Below are positions 1 to 9,270 of a stretch of 64,000 nt of DNA, piece by piece. The position numbers and the translations under genes are program-made. The stretch is from contig NZ_BMMU01000011.1 of the NCBI RefSeq assembly GCF_014646095.1, positions 1 through 64,000 on the forward strand, read 5' to 3'. The first letter of the stretch is position 1; every line of letters starts with the position of its first letter. The notes below the pieces were generated by a model. It saw only the letters and a list, made by a program, of their open reading frames with translations, was not told the DNA's origin and did no database searches. This DNA is from Streptomyces lacrimifluminis (GTDB lineage Bacteria > Actinomycetota > Actinomycetes > Streptomycetales > Streptomycetaceae).

Positions 1-232
1 ACCGCCGCCACAGTCACTACGAACGCCACAAATCACCTGTAAACCAGATCAGTTGCTCTCTTAGAGGCAATGCCATCAGAGCCGGAGCGCTTCACGGTGT
101 CACCGCGGAGTACTGCCATCCCGCAGGAATCTCCTCACCCCAAGGCGGCACCCCCCATGAACGCCCCTCCCACCAGCCCCGGGGCGACCGGATACAGTGC
201 GCGAGACGGCAGCGCGGTCAGAGAGGGGAAGC

Positions 233-1453
233 GTGACCGACACCAGCGACACCCGACCCGCCGACAGCGAGGTGCAAGCTCCACACCAGAGCCGGCTGCA
301 CCGCCTGATGCGCTACCTCCCCCTGATCGCCCCCGTCCTGCTGTGGGCCGTGCCCTGCTGGGCGCTCCTATACGCCGGCCAGCACTGGCCTTTGCCCGTC
401 ACGCTGGGCGGCACCGCCCTGTTCGTCCTCGGCCTCGTCGTTATGCCGCTCGCGATGGGGCGCGGCCACGGCCGGCGCCAGAAGGACCGGGCGGCGATCG
501 TCGGTGACACCCTGCTGGGCGCCAGCTGGGTTCTGTTCACCTGGTCCGTTCTGCTCGGTGTCCTCTTGCGGCTCGTCCTGACCTTGGCCGGCGTCGGCGA
601 GAGTCAGGACCGGGCCCGAATCGTCACCTGGGCCGTCCTCGGCACAACCGCCGCACTGCTCGCCTGGGGGTACGCCGAAGCCCGCCGCGTGCCACGCGTG
701 CGCCGCCTCGACGTACAACTCCCCCGGCTGGGTGCCGGGTTGGACGGCCTCCGCGTCGTCCTCATCACCGACACCCACTACGGCCCGCTCGACCGCACTC
801 GCTGGTCGGCGCGGGTATGCGAGACGGTCAACACCCTGGAAGCCGACCTGGTCTGCCACACCGGCGACATCGCGGACGGCACGGCCGAACGCCGCCGCGC
901 CCAGGCCGCCCCACTCGCCACCGTGCAGGCCACCCGGGCCCGGGTCTACGTCACCGGCAACCACGAGTACTACAGCGAGGCCCAGGGCTGGGTCGACCTG
1001 ATGGACGAGCTGGGCTGGGAGCCGCTGCGCAACCGCCATCTGCTGCTCGAACGCGGCGGCGACACCCTCGTGGTCGCCGGCGTGGACGACGTCACCGCCG
1101 AAGCCTCCGGCCTGGCAGGCCACCGCGCCCACCTCGCCGGAGCCCTGAACGGCGCCGACCCCGACCTACCCGTCCTGCTCCTGGCCCACCAGCCCAAGTT
1201 CGTCGACCGGGCAGCAGCCGACGGCATCGACCTCCAACTCTCCGGCCACACCCACGGCGGCCAGATCTGGCCCTTTCACCACCTGGTCCGCCTCGACCAG
1301 CCCGCCCTCGCCGGCCTCAGCCACCACGGCACCCGCACCCTCCTCTACACCAGCCGCGGCACCGGCTTCTGGGGTCCCCCGTTCCGCGTCTTCGCCCCCA
1401 GCGAGATCACCCTGCTCGTGCTCCGCTCCCCGCACCTGCCCACCACGCCGTAG
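233..1453 (+). CDS. membrane-anchored metallophosphoesterase (YkuE-like)
   Basis: This is a calcineurin-like phosphoesterase of about 406 residues. Roughly the first 140 residues hold four hydrophobic segments, so the catalytic domain is tethered to the membrane. The metal-binding motifs appear in order: ITDTHYG (about residue 178), HTGDIADG (about 209), GNHEYY (about 242) and SGHTHGGQ (about 337). I chose the GTG at 233 because GAGAGGGGAA lies just upstream; an earlier in-frame GTG at 197 has no such site. The family hydrolyses phosphodiesters or lipid pyrophosphates with two metal ions; the substrate here is unknown. It is the only intact gene before the decayed block that follows and appears monocistronic. 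Confidence 0.9.
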   Translation: MTDTSDTRPADSEVQAPHQSRLHRLMRYLPLIAPVLLWAVPCWALLYAGQHWPLPVTLGGTALFVLGLVVMPLAMGRGHGRRQKDRAAIVGDTLLGASWVLFTWSVLLGVLLRLVLTLAGVGESQDRARIVTWAVLGTTAALLAWGYAEARRVPRVRRLDVQLPRLGAGLDGLRVVLITDTHYGPLDRTRWSARVCETVNTLEADLVCHTGDIADGTAERRRAQAAPLATVQATRARVYVTGNHEYYSEAQGWVDLMDELGWEPLRNRHLLLERGGDTLVVAGVDDVTAEASGLAGHRAHLAGALNGADPDLPVLLLAHQPKFVDRAAADGIDLQLSGHTHGGQIWPFHHLVRLDQPALAGLSHHGTRTLLYTSRGTGFWGPPFRVFAPSEITLLVLRSPHLPTTP

Positions 1454-1559
1454 CACTGGGGCAGGCCATCACATCCGCTTGGAACAGTCCACGAGCGGCT
1501 CACCCCGCAGGTGCCGCGCCCTGACTGACGCGATCCCGCTCCTGCATGGACTGCTCGAT

Positions 1560-3356
1560 GAGTCGGTGTGTTCGGCGCGCTGATCGCGGCGAGCGTCCCC
1601 CTGCTGCTCTCGATCACCGCCGTGCTCTCCGCCCTCGGTTTCCTCCAGGCACTCGGCCATGTGATCCCGATCAACAGCACCGTCTTCTCCGTGGTGCTCC
1701 TGATCGGCATGGCCGTCGGCGTCGACTACTTCCTCTTCCACCTGCGCCGCGAGCGTGAGGAACGGCAGCGGGGCCGCGACTTCAAGGAAGCCCTCCAGGT
1801 GACCGCCCGTACCTCCGGGCACGCCGTCGTGCTCTCCGGTGTCACCGTGATGCTCTACCTGTCCGGCCTGTACCTGACCGGAATGGACGGCTTCCGCAGC
1901 CTCGCCGTCGGCACCACCATCGTCGTCGGGCTGACGGTGATCGGCTCCATGACCGTACTGCCGGCCCTCCTGTCCGTACTGGGCCACCGCGTCGACAAGG
2001 GCCGGATCCCCCTGGCTGAGCCGCTGGCGCACCGCCGCGGGAGAATCACGGGTGTGGGCCGCGGTGGCCAGGGCCGTGGTCCGTCGTCCGCTGGCGTGGG
2101 GCGGTGTCGCGCTGCTGGCGGTCGCGCTCCCCGCGCTGGACATGCGCCTGCAGGATCCGTCCGTCACGGTCAGCATGCCGCACACCAACCCCACCGTCGA
2201 AACAGTGGCCCGCATGGACAAGGCCTTCCCCGGTGATCCGTCTCCGGCGCGGCTCGTGGTCTGGGGCGACAAGGTGGGCGACCCGGCGGTGCGCCAAGCG
2301 GTCGACTCACTGCGCGAGCGGGCGGCCGACACCGACGGGCAAATCGGCACCTCGATCACCAGCACCACGGTCGGCAACGCTCTCGTGGTCAAGGTTCCGC
2401 TGGCCGGTTCCGGGACCGACAAGACATCGAACGCCGCCCTGGAAACCCTCCGCGAGGACCTCCTGCCCCCTACTCTGGGCAAGGTCGACGGCATCGAGTA
2501 CGCGGTGAACGGTCAGACGGCCCAGCCGTACGACTTCACCAAGACGCTGAAGGACACCACACCCGTCGTCCTGGCGTTCGTGCTAGCCGTGGCCTTCACC
2601 CTCCTGCTCGTCTCCTTCCGGTCGCTGGCCGTCCCCATCATCTCGATCGTCCTCAACCTGCTGTCGATCACTGCCGCCTACGGTGCCGTCACCTGGGTCT
2701 TCCAGGACGGTCACCTCAGTTCGCTCCTGAACTTCACGTCTTACGGCGGAGTGACCAGCTGGCTGCCGCTGTTCATGTTCGTACTGCTCTTCGGCCTGAG
2801 CATGGACTACCACATCTTCATCCTGAGCCGGATCCGTGAACGACGGCTGGCCGGCGAGGACCCGAAAACCGCCGTCGCCAGCGGTATCGCCACGAGTGCT
2901 GGCGTGGTGACCAGCGCGGCCGTCATCATGGTCGCCGTCTTCAGCATCTTCGTCACGCTGTCTGCCATCGAGTACAAGATGCTCGGTGTCGGGATGTCAC
3001 TGGCGATCATCATCGACGCGACCGTCGTGCGGGGTGTGCTGCTTCCCGCGGTGATGTCCCTGTTGGGTGAGAACACCTGGGCTCTCCCCCGTTGGATGCA
3101 GTGGCTGCCCGCGGCGCAGGACGAAAGCCGCGGCCTCGGAGCCGATCCCCGCTCCCGGACACACGGAGCCCTCGGTCCTGGTGCAGCGCGGCGAGGACAC
3201 GTCCCCGAGTACGCCCCGGTCCCAGGGATGAACCAGCGAAGGCGTGAGCCTCGAAGGTATGAGTCTCGAAGGTGTGAACCCACCGCTCGTCCGGAACGCC
3301 CAGCCCGTCCGGATCACCCAGCTCGTTCGGAGCGCCTAGTCAGGAGCGTCGCATGA
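1560..3356 (+). pseudogene. MMPL/RND-family lipid exporter, 5'-truncated and frameshifted
   Basis: The protein matches MMPL-type transporters but lacks its first roughly 200 residues, including the first membrane helix and most of the first extracytoplasmic domain. Homology begins abruptly at about 1568 (VFGALIAASVPLLL), and a stop lies just upstream in the same frame. The frame then changes once near 2036-2041: the first frame reads LLSVLGHRVDKGRIP, and the next continues GESRVWAAVARAVV. The second half keeps the signature GLSMDYHIF and six apparent helices. The tail from about 3230 is a degenerate Arg/Pro-rich repeat. The stop overlaps the ATG of the following sbnB fragment (ATGA), so the two were once translationally coupled. 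Confidence 0.85.
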
Positions 3357-3676
3357 GCCCGGTTCCGTCCTTTTCGGTGATCTCGGGCGCCCAGGTCGAC
3401 GGCGTGCTCAGCGGGCAGGAGAAGGAAGTCCTCCGTCTCGTCGAGAACGCCTACCGACTGCACGGCGAGGGCGCCACGATCAACCCCGACTCCTACTTCC
3501 TGCGATTCCCCGACCGGCCCTCGTCGCGCATCATCGCGCTGCCGGCCTCCGTCGGGGGTGACGTCGACGTGCACGGCATCAAGTGGATCTCCAGCTTTCC
3601 GGAGAACGTGGAGCAGGGCATACCCCGGGCTGGGCCGCCGACCACATGTAGACCTCACGGTAGGCGGGCCCGCTGA
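3353..3676 (+). pseudogene. sbnB: SbnB-like 2,3-diaminopropionate biosynthesis enzyme, N-terminal fragment
   Basis: The first 93 or so residues resemble the N-terminus of SbnB, an ornithine-cyclodeaminase-family dehydrogenase. SbnB works with SbnA to make L-2,3-diaminopropionate for siderophores and peptide antibiotics. Recognisable stretches are INPDSYFLRFPDRPSSRIIALPA with HGIKWISSFPENVEQGIPRA. Similarity stops at about 3632, where an intact family member would run past 300 residues, and the frame closes at 3676. An AGGAG ribosome binding site precedes the ATG. No sbnA, NRPS or siderophore gene is nearby, so this is a relic of a lost biosynthetic operon rather than a working gene. Confidence 0.72.
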
Positions 3677-3746
3677 TCCGTCTAGTATTCAAGGCGGCCT
3701 GACCACCACGGTGCCGAGCCGACCCGCGTACAGAGCGGCAGAACAC

Positions 3747-4769
3747 TCAGCGCCAGCCGAGCTCCGGTGCCACCTGGGTCAGGATGCTCTCCAGCACATG
3801 GGCGTTGTAGTCGACCCCGAGCTGGTTCGGGACGGTCAGCAGCAGGGTGTCCGCGGCCTGGATGGCCTCGTCCTCCCGGAGTTGCTTCACCAACACGTCC
3901 GGCTCGGCGGCGTACGAGCGTCCGAAGATCGCCCTGGTCGTGTCGTCGATCATGCCGACCTGGTCCCGCGAGTTACGGTCGCGGCCGAAGTAGGCCCGGT
4001 CCACGTCGTCGGTCAGGGCGAAGATGCTGCGGCTGACGGACACCCGCGGCTCTCGCGCGTGGCCCGCTTCCTTGTACGCCTCGCGGTACGCCTCGATCTG
4101 CTTGCGCTGCTGGACGTGCAGCGGCTCGCCCGTCTCGTCGTCCTTCAGTGTGGAACTCTGCAGGTTCATCCCCAGCGTCGCGGCCCAGACGGCGGTCGCG
4201 TTCGAGCTGGAGCCCCACCAGATCCGTTCGCGCAGCCCCTCCGAGTGCGGCTCGATGCGCAGCAGCCCCGGTGGGTTGGGGAACATCGGCCGCGGGCTCG
4301 GCTGCGCGAAACCGTCGCCCTCGATCGCCTTCAGGAAAGCCTCGGCGTGCCGGCGGGCCATGTCCGCGCCGGTCTCCCCCTCCTCAGGGGCGTACCCGAA
4401 GTAGCGCCAGCCGTCGATCACCTGTTCCGGTGAGCCACGGCTGATGCCGAGCTGCAGACGGCCGCCGGAGATGAGGTCGGCCGCGCCCGCGTTCTCGGCC
4501 ATGTACAGCGGGTTCTCATAGCGCATGTCGATCACGCCGGTGCCGATCTCGATCTTCGAGGTCCGCGCGCCGATCGCCGAGAGCAGCGGGAACGGGCTGC
4601 CCGCCTGCTGCGCGAAGTGGTGCACGCGGAAGTACGCGCCATCCACACCCAGCTCCTCGGCAGCGGCCGCCAGGTCGATGGACTGGTGCAGGAAGTCCGC
4701 GGCGGACCGGGTCTTGGAATGCGGACTCGGCGACCAGTGACCAAACGAAAGGAAACCTATCTTCTTCAC
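3747..4769 (-). CDS. LLM-class flavin-dependent oxidoreductase
   Basis: This is a full-length luciferase-like monooxygenase of about 340 residues. It opens with KKIGFLSFGHW, continues with the TIM-barrel strand and helix pattern typical of F420- or FMN-dependent members (IEIGTGVIDMRYENPLYMAE, then SGGRLQLGISRGSPEQV), and closes with a normal C-terminus. It probably oxidises or reduces a small organic molecule using reduced flavin; the substrate cannot be read from the sequence. I chose the GTG at 4769 from homology to the family start. No clear ribosome binding site precedes it, and an in-frame extension to 4832 is possible. It is the only apparently intact gene within a 4.7 kb block of broken genes. 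Confidence 0.85.
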   Translation of the reverse strand: MKKIGFLSFGHWSPSPHSKTRSAADFLHQSIDLAAAAEELGVDGAYFRVHHFAQQAGSPFPLLSAIGARTSKIEIGTGVIDMRYENPLYMAENAGAADLISGGRLQLGISRGSPEQVIDGWRYFGYAPEEGETGADMARRHAEAFLKAIEGDGFAQPSPRPMFPNPPGLLRIEPHSEGLRERIWWGSSSNATAVWAATLGMNLQSSTLKDDETGEPLHVQQRKQIEAYREAYKEAGHAREPRVSVSRSIFALTDDVDRAYFGRDRNSRDQVGMIDDTTRAIFGRSYAAEPDVLVKQLREDEAIQAADTLLLTVPNQLGVDYNAHVLESILTQVAPELGWR

Positions 4770-4924
4770 ACAGGCCAGAGCGCCCGGCAGCCACGATTGA
4801 TTCCCCGCGCCGGCGCACCGTGACCAGGCCAACCAGCCAGTGCGGCCATCGATATCCTCCTCAAGGAAGCGACCACTTCCGCGCCGAGGTCGACAACGTC
4901 ACGGTGGTGATAGGCAGCGGCGCG

Positions 4925-5419
4925 AGGCGACCTCCAGACCGGTGGCGATGTTCTCCGTGATGACGCCGGCGCTGAGTCCGTGCGGTGTGTCGTTGGCGAG
5001 GGTCACGGCGTCGTGAATGCCGTCGACGGCATAGACGACGGTGGCTGGCCGAAGATCTCCTGCTGGTGGATGCGCATGCGATCGGTGACGCCGGACAGGA
5101 CGACCGGCCGCAGGAGCGTGTCGGGTCCCTCGGGCTTTCCTGTGCCCGCCAGCATCGTTGCCCCCTTGGCGAGGGCGTCCCCGACAAGCGACGTCACCCG
5201 GTCGGCGGCCCGCGCGTCGACGAACGGACCGATGGCGTCGCCCGGGTCGATCGGGACGCCGTACGGCAGCTGGGAGACGCGGGCGGCGAACCGTGCGGTG
5301 AACTCCTCGGCCACGGAGAGCTCGACGATGACGCGGTCCACGCGCACGCAGATCTGTCCGGCGTTCATGAAGGATCCCAATAACCGCCGCGTCCAGGGCG
5401 AACTCCAACGACAGTGCGT
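4925..5419 (-). pseudogene. aldehyde dehydrogenase fragment, frameshifted
   Basis: Three short stretches in two reading frames together form the catalytic core of an NAD-dependent aldehyde dehydrogenase. They are SLEFALDAAVIG (about 5385-5419), then FMNAGQICVRVDRVIV with the catalytic cysteine (5055-5380), then AVDGIHDAVTLANDTPHGLSAG (about 4935-5050). Both the N-terminal NAD-binding half and the C-terminal end are missing. Frame changes occur near 5383 and 5050. The upstream break abuts the start of the acylase remnant on the opposite strand, so two unrelated genes were joined here by deletion or recombination. Confidence 0.85.
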
Positions 5420-6288
5420 GGCTGGCCAACCTGGACCGGCCGATCACCGGCTACGAGCGGATCTTCGGCCCGGTGCGCACTGCCGCTTCACCGCGTACCC
5501 GTGGCGCCGTCGCCGATGTGGCGGCGCTGGCCGCGAAGGGCGGCCTGACGGTAGCGGATCTCCAGCGGCAGCAGTTCGCGAACCGTTCCACGTCGGGCGC
5601 ACTGGCCGCCGCCGACGCGGCCCGGGCCTGCGCGGCGCTTCCGGGCGGTACAGCAACAGGCAGCAACGGTACGCCAGTTGATGTCAGTCAGGCGTGCGGT
5701 GTGCTGGCGTCCTGGGATCGGACCATGAACAGTGACAGCCGGGGGGGCGCTGCTCTTCGCCCGGTTCTGGCGGCAGTTGCTCGGCGCCGTGCCGTCCGCG
5801 CAGCGCTGGAAGGTGCCGTTCTCGGCGGCGGACCCGGTCGGCACCCCCAACACGCTCAACACGGACGCGCCGGGCTTCACCAGGGCCCTCGCCGACGCGG
5901 TGACGGAGCTGCGCGCGGCGGGCATCCCGTTGAACGCCCGGCTCGGAGACCACCAGTACCTCGTACGGAAGGGTCAGCGCCTGCCGGTCGGCAGCGGGAC
6001 CGAGTCCCTGGGCGTCTGGAACAAGATCGAGCCGGTGTGGACAAGGCCAACGGCGGTTACCGGGACAACGCGTTCGGGTCCAGCCACATCCAGGCCGTGG
6101 GCTGGGACGGCAGCCGCTGCCCGGTGGCCCGCACGCTGTTGACGTACTCCCAGTCGTCGAACGCCGACTCGCCGCACTTCGCGGACCAGACGCGGCTGTT
6201 CTCGGCCGAGAAGTGGGTCAAGGCGAGGTTCTGCGAGAAGGACATCCTGTCGTCGCCCGCGCTGCGGGTGATCCGGGTGCACAGCTGA
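5401..6288 (+). pseudogene. penicillin/AHL acylase family protein, C-terminal fragment with frameshifts
   Basis: The translation matches the C-terminal third of an Ntn-hydrolase of the penicillin amidase family. The N-terminal signal, alpha subunit and catalytic serine are absent. Homology begins with NSNDSAWLANLDRPITGYER at 5401. It shifts frame near 5740 (to ALLFARFWRQL and onward) and back near 6040 (to DKANGGYRDNAFGSSHIQ). It ends normally with VKARFCEKDILSSPALRVI. Such enzymes are secreted and deacylate beta-lactams or acyl-homoserine lactones, but this copy cannot be functional. There is no start codon in the retained part. Confidence 0.85.
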
Positions 6289-6321
6289 CGGACTGACCGA
6301 CGTACGTACAGTCGGCCCGCC

Positions 6322-6353
6322 GTGGTCCCGTCCCGTCGCCGGGGCGGGACCAC
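6322..6353. terminator. hairpin between convergent units
   Basis: GTGGTCCCGTCCC pairs with GGGCGGGACCAC across a 7-base loop, with one bulged T. It lies between the acylase remnant on the plus strand and the acyl-CoA synthetase on the minus strand, so it probably serves as a bidirectional terminator. There is no T tract, as is common in Streptomyces. Confidence 0.55.
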
Positions 6354-6385
6354 CACGGTCCACACCGCGCAACTCACACAACCGC

Positions 6386-7948
6386 TCACACGGGCCGCGT
6401 ACGGCCCTCCCAGTAAGGGTCGCGCAACCGGCGCTTGTACAGCTTGCCGTTGGGATCGCGCGGCATCCGCTCGATGAAGTCGACGCTCTTGGGCCGCTTG
6501 TACCCGGCGAGTCGGCGCGCGCAGTGGCCGAGGATCTCGGTGGCCAGGTCGGGCCCCGGCACCTGTCCGGGCGCCGCCTCCACGACCGCCTTGACCTCCT
6601 CGCCCCAGTCGTCGTGCGGGATGCCGAAGGCGGCGGCGTCCGCGACGGCGGGGTGGGCGAGCAGGGCGGCCTCGATCTCGGCGGGGTAGATGTTGACCCC
6701 GCCGGAGATGATCATGTCGATCTTGCGGTCCCGGAGGAAGAGGTAGCCGTCCTCGTCCAGGAGACCCAGGTCGCCGACGGTGAAGAAGTCGCCGATGCGG
6801 TTCTTCCGCGTCTTGCTCTCGTCCTTGTGGTAAGCGAAGCCGCCGGTGCTCATCTTCATGTAGACGGTGCCGAGTTCACCGGGAGGAAGCCGGTTGCCGT
6901 CGTCGTCGAAGATCGCGAGTTCACTGATCGGCCAGGCCTTGCCGACCGTGCCGGGCTTCTTCAGCCAGTCCTCGGCGGTCGCGAACGCGCCGCCGCCCTC
7001 ACTGGCCGCGTAGTACTCCTCCACGCACTCGCCCCACCAGTCGATCATGGCCCGTTTCACATGGTCGGGGCAGGGCGCGGCCCCATGGATGGCATGCCGC
7101 ATGGACGACACGTCGTACGCCCGCCGCACCCGCTCCGGCAGCGCCAGCAACCGGTGGAACTGGGTCGGGACCATGTGGGTGTGCGTGCACTTGTGGGCGT
7201 CGATGACGCGGAGCATCTCCTCCGGCGTCCACTTGTCCATCAGCACCAGGCGGTGCCCGATGTGCAGGGACGCGCCCGCGAACTGGAGTACGGCGGTGTG
7301 GTAGAGCGGCGAACAGACGAGGTGCACGTTCCCGCCGAGCGGCTTGATGCCGAAGATGCCGAGGAACCCGCCGAGGTACGCCTCCTCGGGCGGCTTGCCC
7401 TGCAACGGGCGCCGGATGCCGCGCGGGCGGCCCGTGGTGCCCGAGGTGTAGTTCATGACCCAGCCGAGGGTGCGGTCGCCGGGCGGCGATCCGGGCTGCC
7501 CGTCGAGGAGCCCGGTGTACGGCCGGAATCCGTCGACCTCGCCGACCGCGTACCGCCGCTCCGCCGGGAGCTGTGCCTCGTCGGCGGCGGCGCGTGCCGC
7601 GTCGGCGAACCGCTCGTGCGCGATGAGCACCTTGGCGCCGGAGTCGGAGACGATCCAGGCGATCTCGGGTCCGACGAGGTGGTGGTTGACGGGGACGAGA
7701 TAGAACCCGGCCTGGGAAGCGGCCAGATAGGCGACGAGGAACTCGACACCGTTGGGCAGGACGACGGCGAAGGCGTCCCCTCGTTCGAGTCCGGCGGCGC
7801 GCAGCCCGTGGACCAGCTGGTTGGTGGCGGCGTGCAGGCGTCCGGCGCTCCACTGCTCCCCGTCGGGCGCGATGAGGACCAAGCGCTCCGGGTCGACGGC
7901 GGCCTGCGCCCAGAATCCGTTGGCGGTCTGGCTCACTGTCTCGCTCAC
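6386..7948 (-). CDS. acyl-CoA synthetase (AMP-forming, FadD-like)
   Basis: This is an ANL-superfamily adenylate-forming enzyme of 520 residues that activates a carboxylic acid to its acyl-CoA through an acyl-AMP. The P-loop motif YTSGTTGRPRG lies at about residue 165. The aromatic-acid or fatty-acid pocket and hinge region follow (GDLGLLDEDGYLFLRDRKIDMI), and the C-terminal lysine is in NGKLYKR. Its ATG overlaps the stop of the upstream nitronate monooxygenase-like gene by four bases (7945-7948), so the two are co-translated. The pairing suggests degradation of an unusual lipid or side chain, though the substrate is not evident. The length is normal for the family. Confidence 0.92.
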   Translation of the reverse strand: MSETVSQTANGFWAQAAVDPERLVLIAPDGEQWSAGRLHAATNQLVHGLRAAGLERGDAFAVVLPNGVEFLVAYLAASQAGFYLVPVNHHLVGPEIAWIVSDSGAKVLIAHERFADAARAAADEAQLPAERRYAVGEVDGFRPYTGLLDGQPGSPPGDRTLGWVMNYTSGTTGRPRGIRRPLQGKPPEEAYLGGFLGIFGIKPLGGNVHLVCSPLYHTAVLQFAGASLHIGHRLVLMDKWTPEEMLRVIDAHKCTHTHMVPTQFHRLLALPERVRRAYDVSSMRHAIHGAAPCPDHVKRAMIDWWGECVEEYYAASEGGGAFATAEDWLKKPGTVGKAWPISELAIFDDDGNRLPPGELGTVYMKMSTGGFAYHKDESKTRKNRIGDFFTVGDLGLLDEDGYLFLRDRKIDMIISGGVNIYPAEIEAALLAHPAVADAAAFGIPHDDWGEEVKAVVEAAPGQVPGPDLATEILGHCARRLAGYKRPKSVDFIERMPRDPNGKLYKRRLRDPYWEGRTRPV

Positions 7949-9087
7949 GACTGGTCGCCCCTTCCGTCGGTGCTGCTTCCGTCGGTGTTCCGGCCCGCGA
8001 TCCGGTTGACTCGGTTCACAGCTTGCTCAAAGCCGCTGGTGAGGTCGTCGAAGACGGCCTGGACGGTCCGCTCGCTGTTCATCCGGCCGACGATCTGACC
8101 GACGGGCGTGCCGAGGAGCGGTGCGACCTCGTACTTCTGGATGCGTGAGACCGCCTCCGCCACGAGCAGACCCTGCAAGGGCATGGGCAGGGTGCCGGGT
8201 CCGTCGGTGGAGTCCCAGGCGTCGGTCCAGTCGGTGCGCAGCTGACGTGCGGGTTTGCCGGTCAGGGCGCGGGAGCGGACAGTGTCGCCGGAGCCGGCCG
8301 CGAGCAGTTTCCGGGTGAGCGCCGTCGAGTGCATGTCGGCCTCGGTGACGGTCAGCCAGAGGGAGCCCAGCCAGACCCCCTGGGCGCCGAGGGCCAGCGC
8401 GGCGGCCACCTGCCGTCCGCTGCCGATGCCGCCGGCCGCGAGCACCGGCAACGGGTCGACGGCGTCGACGACTTCGGGGGTCAGCACCATGGAGGCGATC
8501 TCGCCGGTGTGCCCGCCCGCCTCGTAGCCCTGTGCGACGACGAGGTCGATACCGCCCTCGGCGTGCTTGCGCGCGTGCCGGGCACTGCCCGCGAGGGCCG
8601 CCACGAGCACGTCCTGATCATGCGCGCGGGCCACCACATCGGCGGGGGGCGAGCCCAGGGCATTCGCCAGCAGTTTGATCGGGTAGTCGAAGGCCACGTC
8701 GAGCTGGCTGCGGGCGACCTGCTCCATCCACCCCGTGATGCGCCAACCGGACGCCTCGCCCTCGGCCAGTTCGGGCACGCCGTACTTGGCCAGGGTGTCC
8801 CGGACGAACTGGCGGTGCCCCTCGGGGATCATCGCCTCGACCTCGGCCTCGGTCACCCCCTCGACCTTCCGGGCCGGCATGACGACGTCCAGCCCGTACG
8901 GCCGGCCGTCGACATGCGCCTCGATCCAGTCCAGGTCGCGTTTGAGGTCGTCCGGCGCCGTGTAGCGAACCGCGCCGAGCACCCCGAAGCCGCCGGCCCG
9001 GCTGATGGCCGCGGCGACGGCGGGGAACGGCGTGAAACCGAAGACGGCGTGCTCGATTCCCAGTTTCTTGCTCAGCTCCGTCTGCAT
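7945..9087 (-). CDS. nitronate monooxygenase / NAD(P)H-dependent flavin oxidoreductase family protein
   Basis: This is a TIM-barrel FMN enzyme of 380 residues. It starts MQTELSKKLGIEHAVFGFTP and carries the family glycine-rich elements QGYEAGGHTG (about residue 190) and AAGGIGSGRQVAAALALGAQ (about 225), which contact FMN phosphate. Members include nitronate monooxygenases and 2-nitropropane dioxygenases, and many actinobacterial copies sit beside fatty-acid or steroid catabolic genes. It is the first gene of a two-gene unit with the acyl-CoA synthetase. The region upstream, to 9270, is a divergent promoter shared with the serine hydrolase. Confidence 0.9.
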   Translation of the reverse strand: MQTELSKKLGIEHAVFGFTPFPAVAAAISRAGGFGVLGAVRYTAPDDLKRDLDWIEAHVDGRPYGLDVVMPARKVEGVTEAEVEAMIPEGHRQFVRDTLAKYGVPELAEGEASGWRITGWMEQVARSQLDVAFDYPIKLLANALGSPPADVVARAHDQDVLVAALAGSARHARKHAEGGIDLVVAQGYEAGGHTGEIASMVLTPEVVDAVDPLPVLAAGGIGSGRQVAAALALGAQGVWLGSLWLTVTEADMHSTALTRKLLAAGSGDTVRSRALTGKPARQLRTDWTDAWDSTDGPGTLPMPLQGLLVAEAVSRIQKYEVAPLLGTPVGQIVGRMNSERTVQAVFDDLTSGFEQAVNRVNRIAGRNTDGSSTDGRGDQS

Positions 9088-9270
9088 GGCCGCAGGATGC
9101 CGCAGTCCTCCGGACGAGGGAAGACCTTTTCTGATACACCGTCAGATTCTTGGCCACGGCGGCCGGTGCGGCTGACACGCGGTTGACACACACCTCGGGT
9201 GACACGAAGGTTTCACCGCGCAGGGCGGTCCCGAAGAATTCTTTCAGGCAGTGCGGTGGGAGGCTCCCCG

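Noticed and set aside
3747..4769. Assignment of the LLM protein as bacterial luciferase
   Set aside because: Only the general fold is visible and there are no lux partners.
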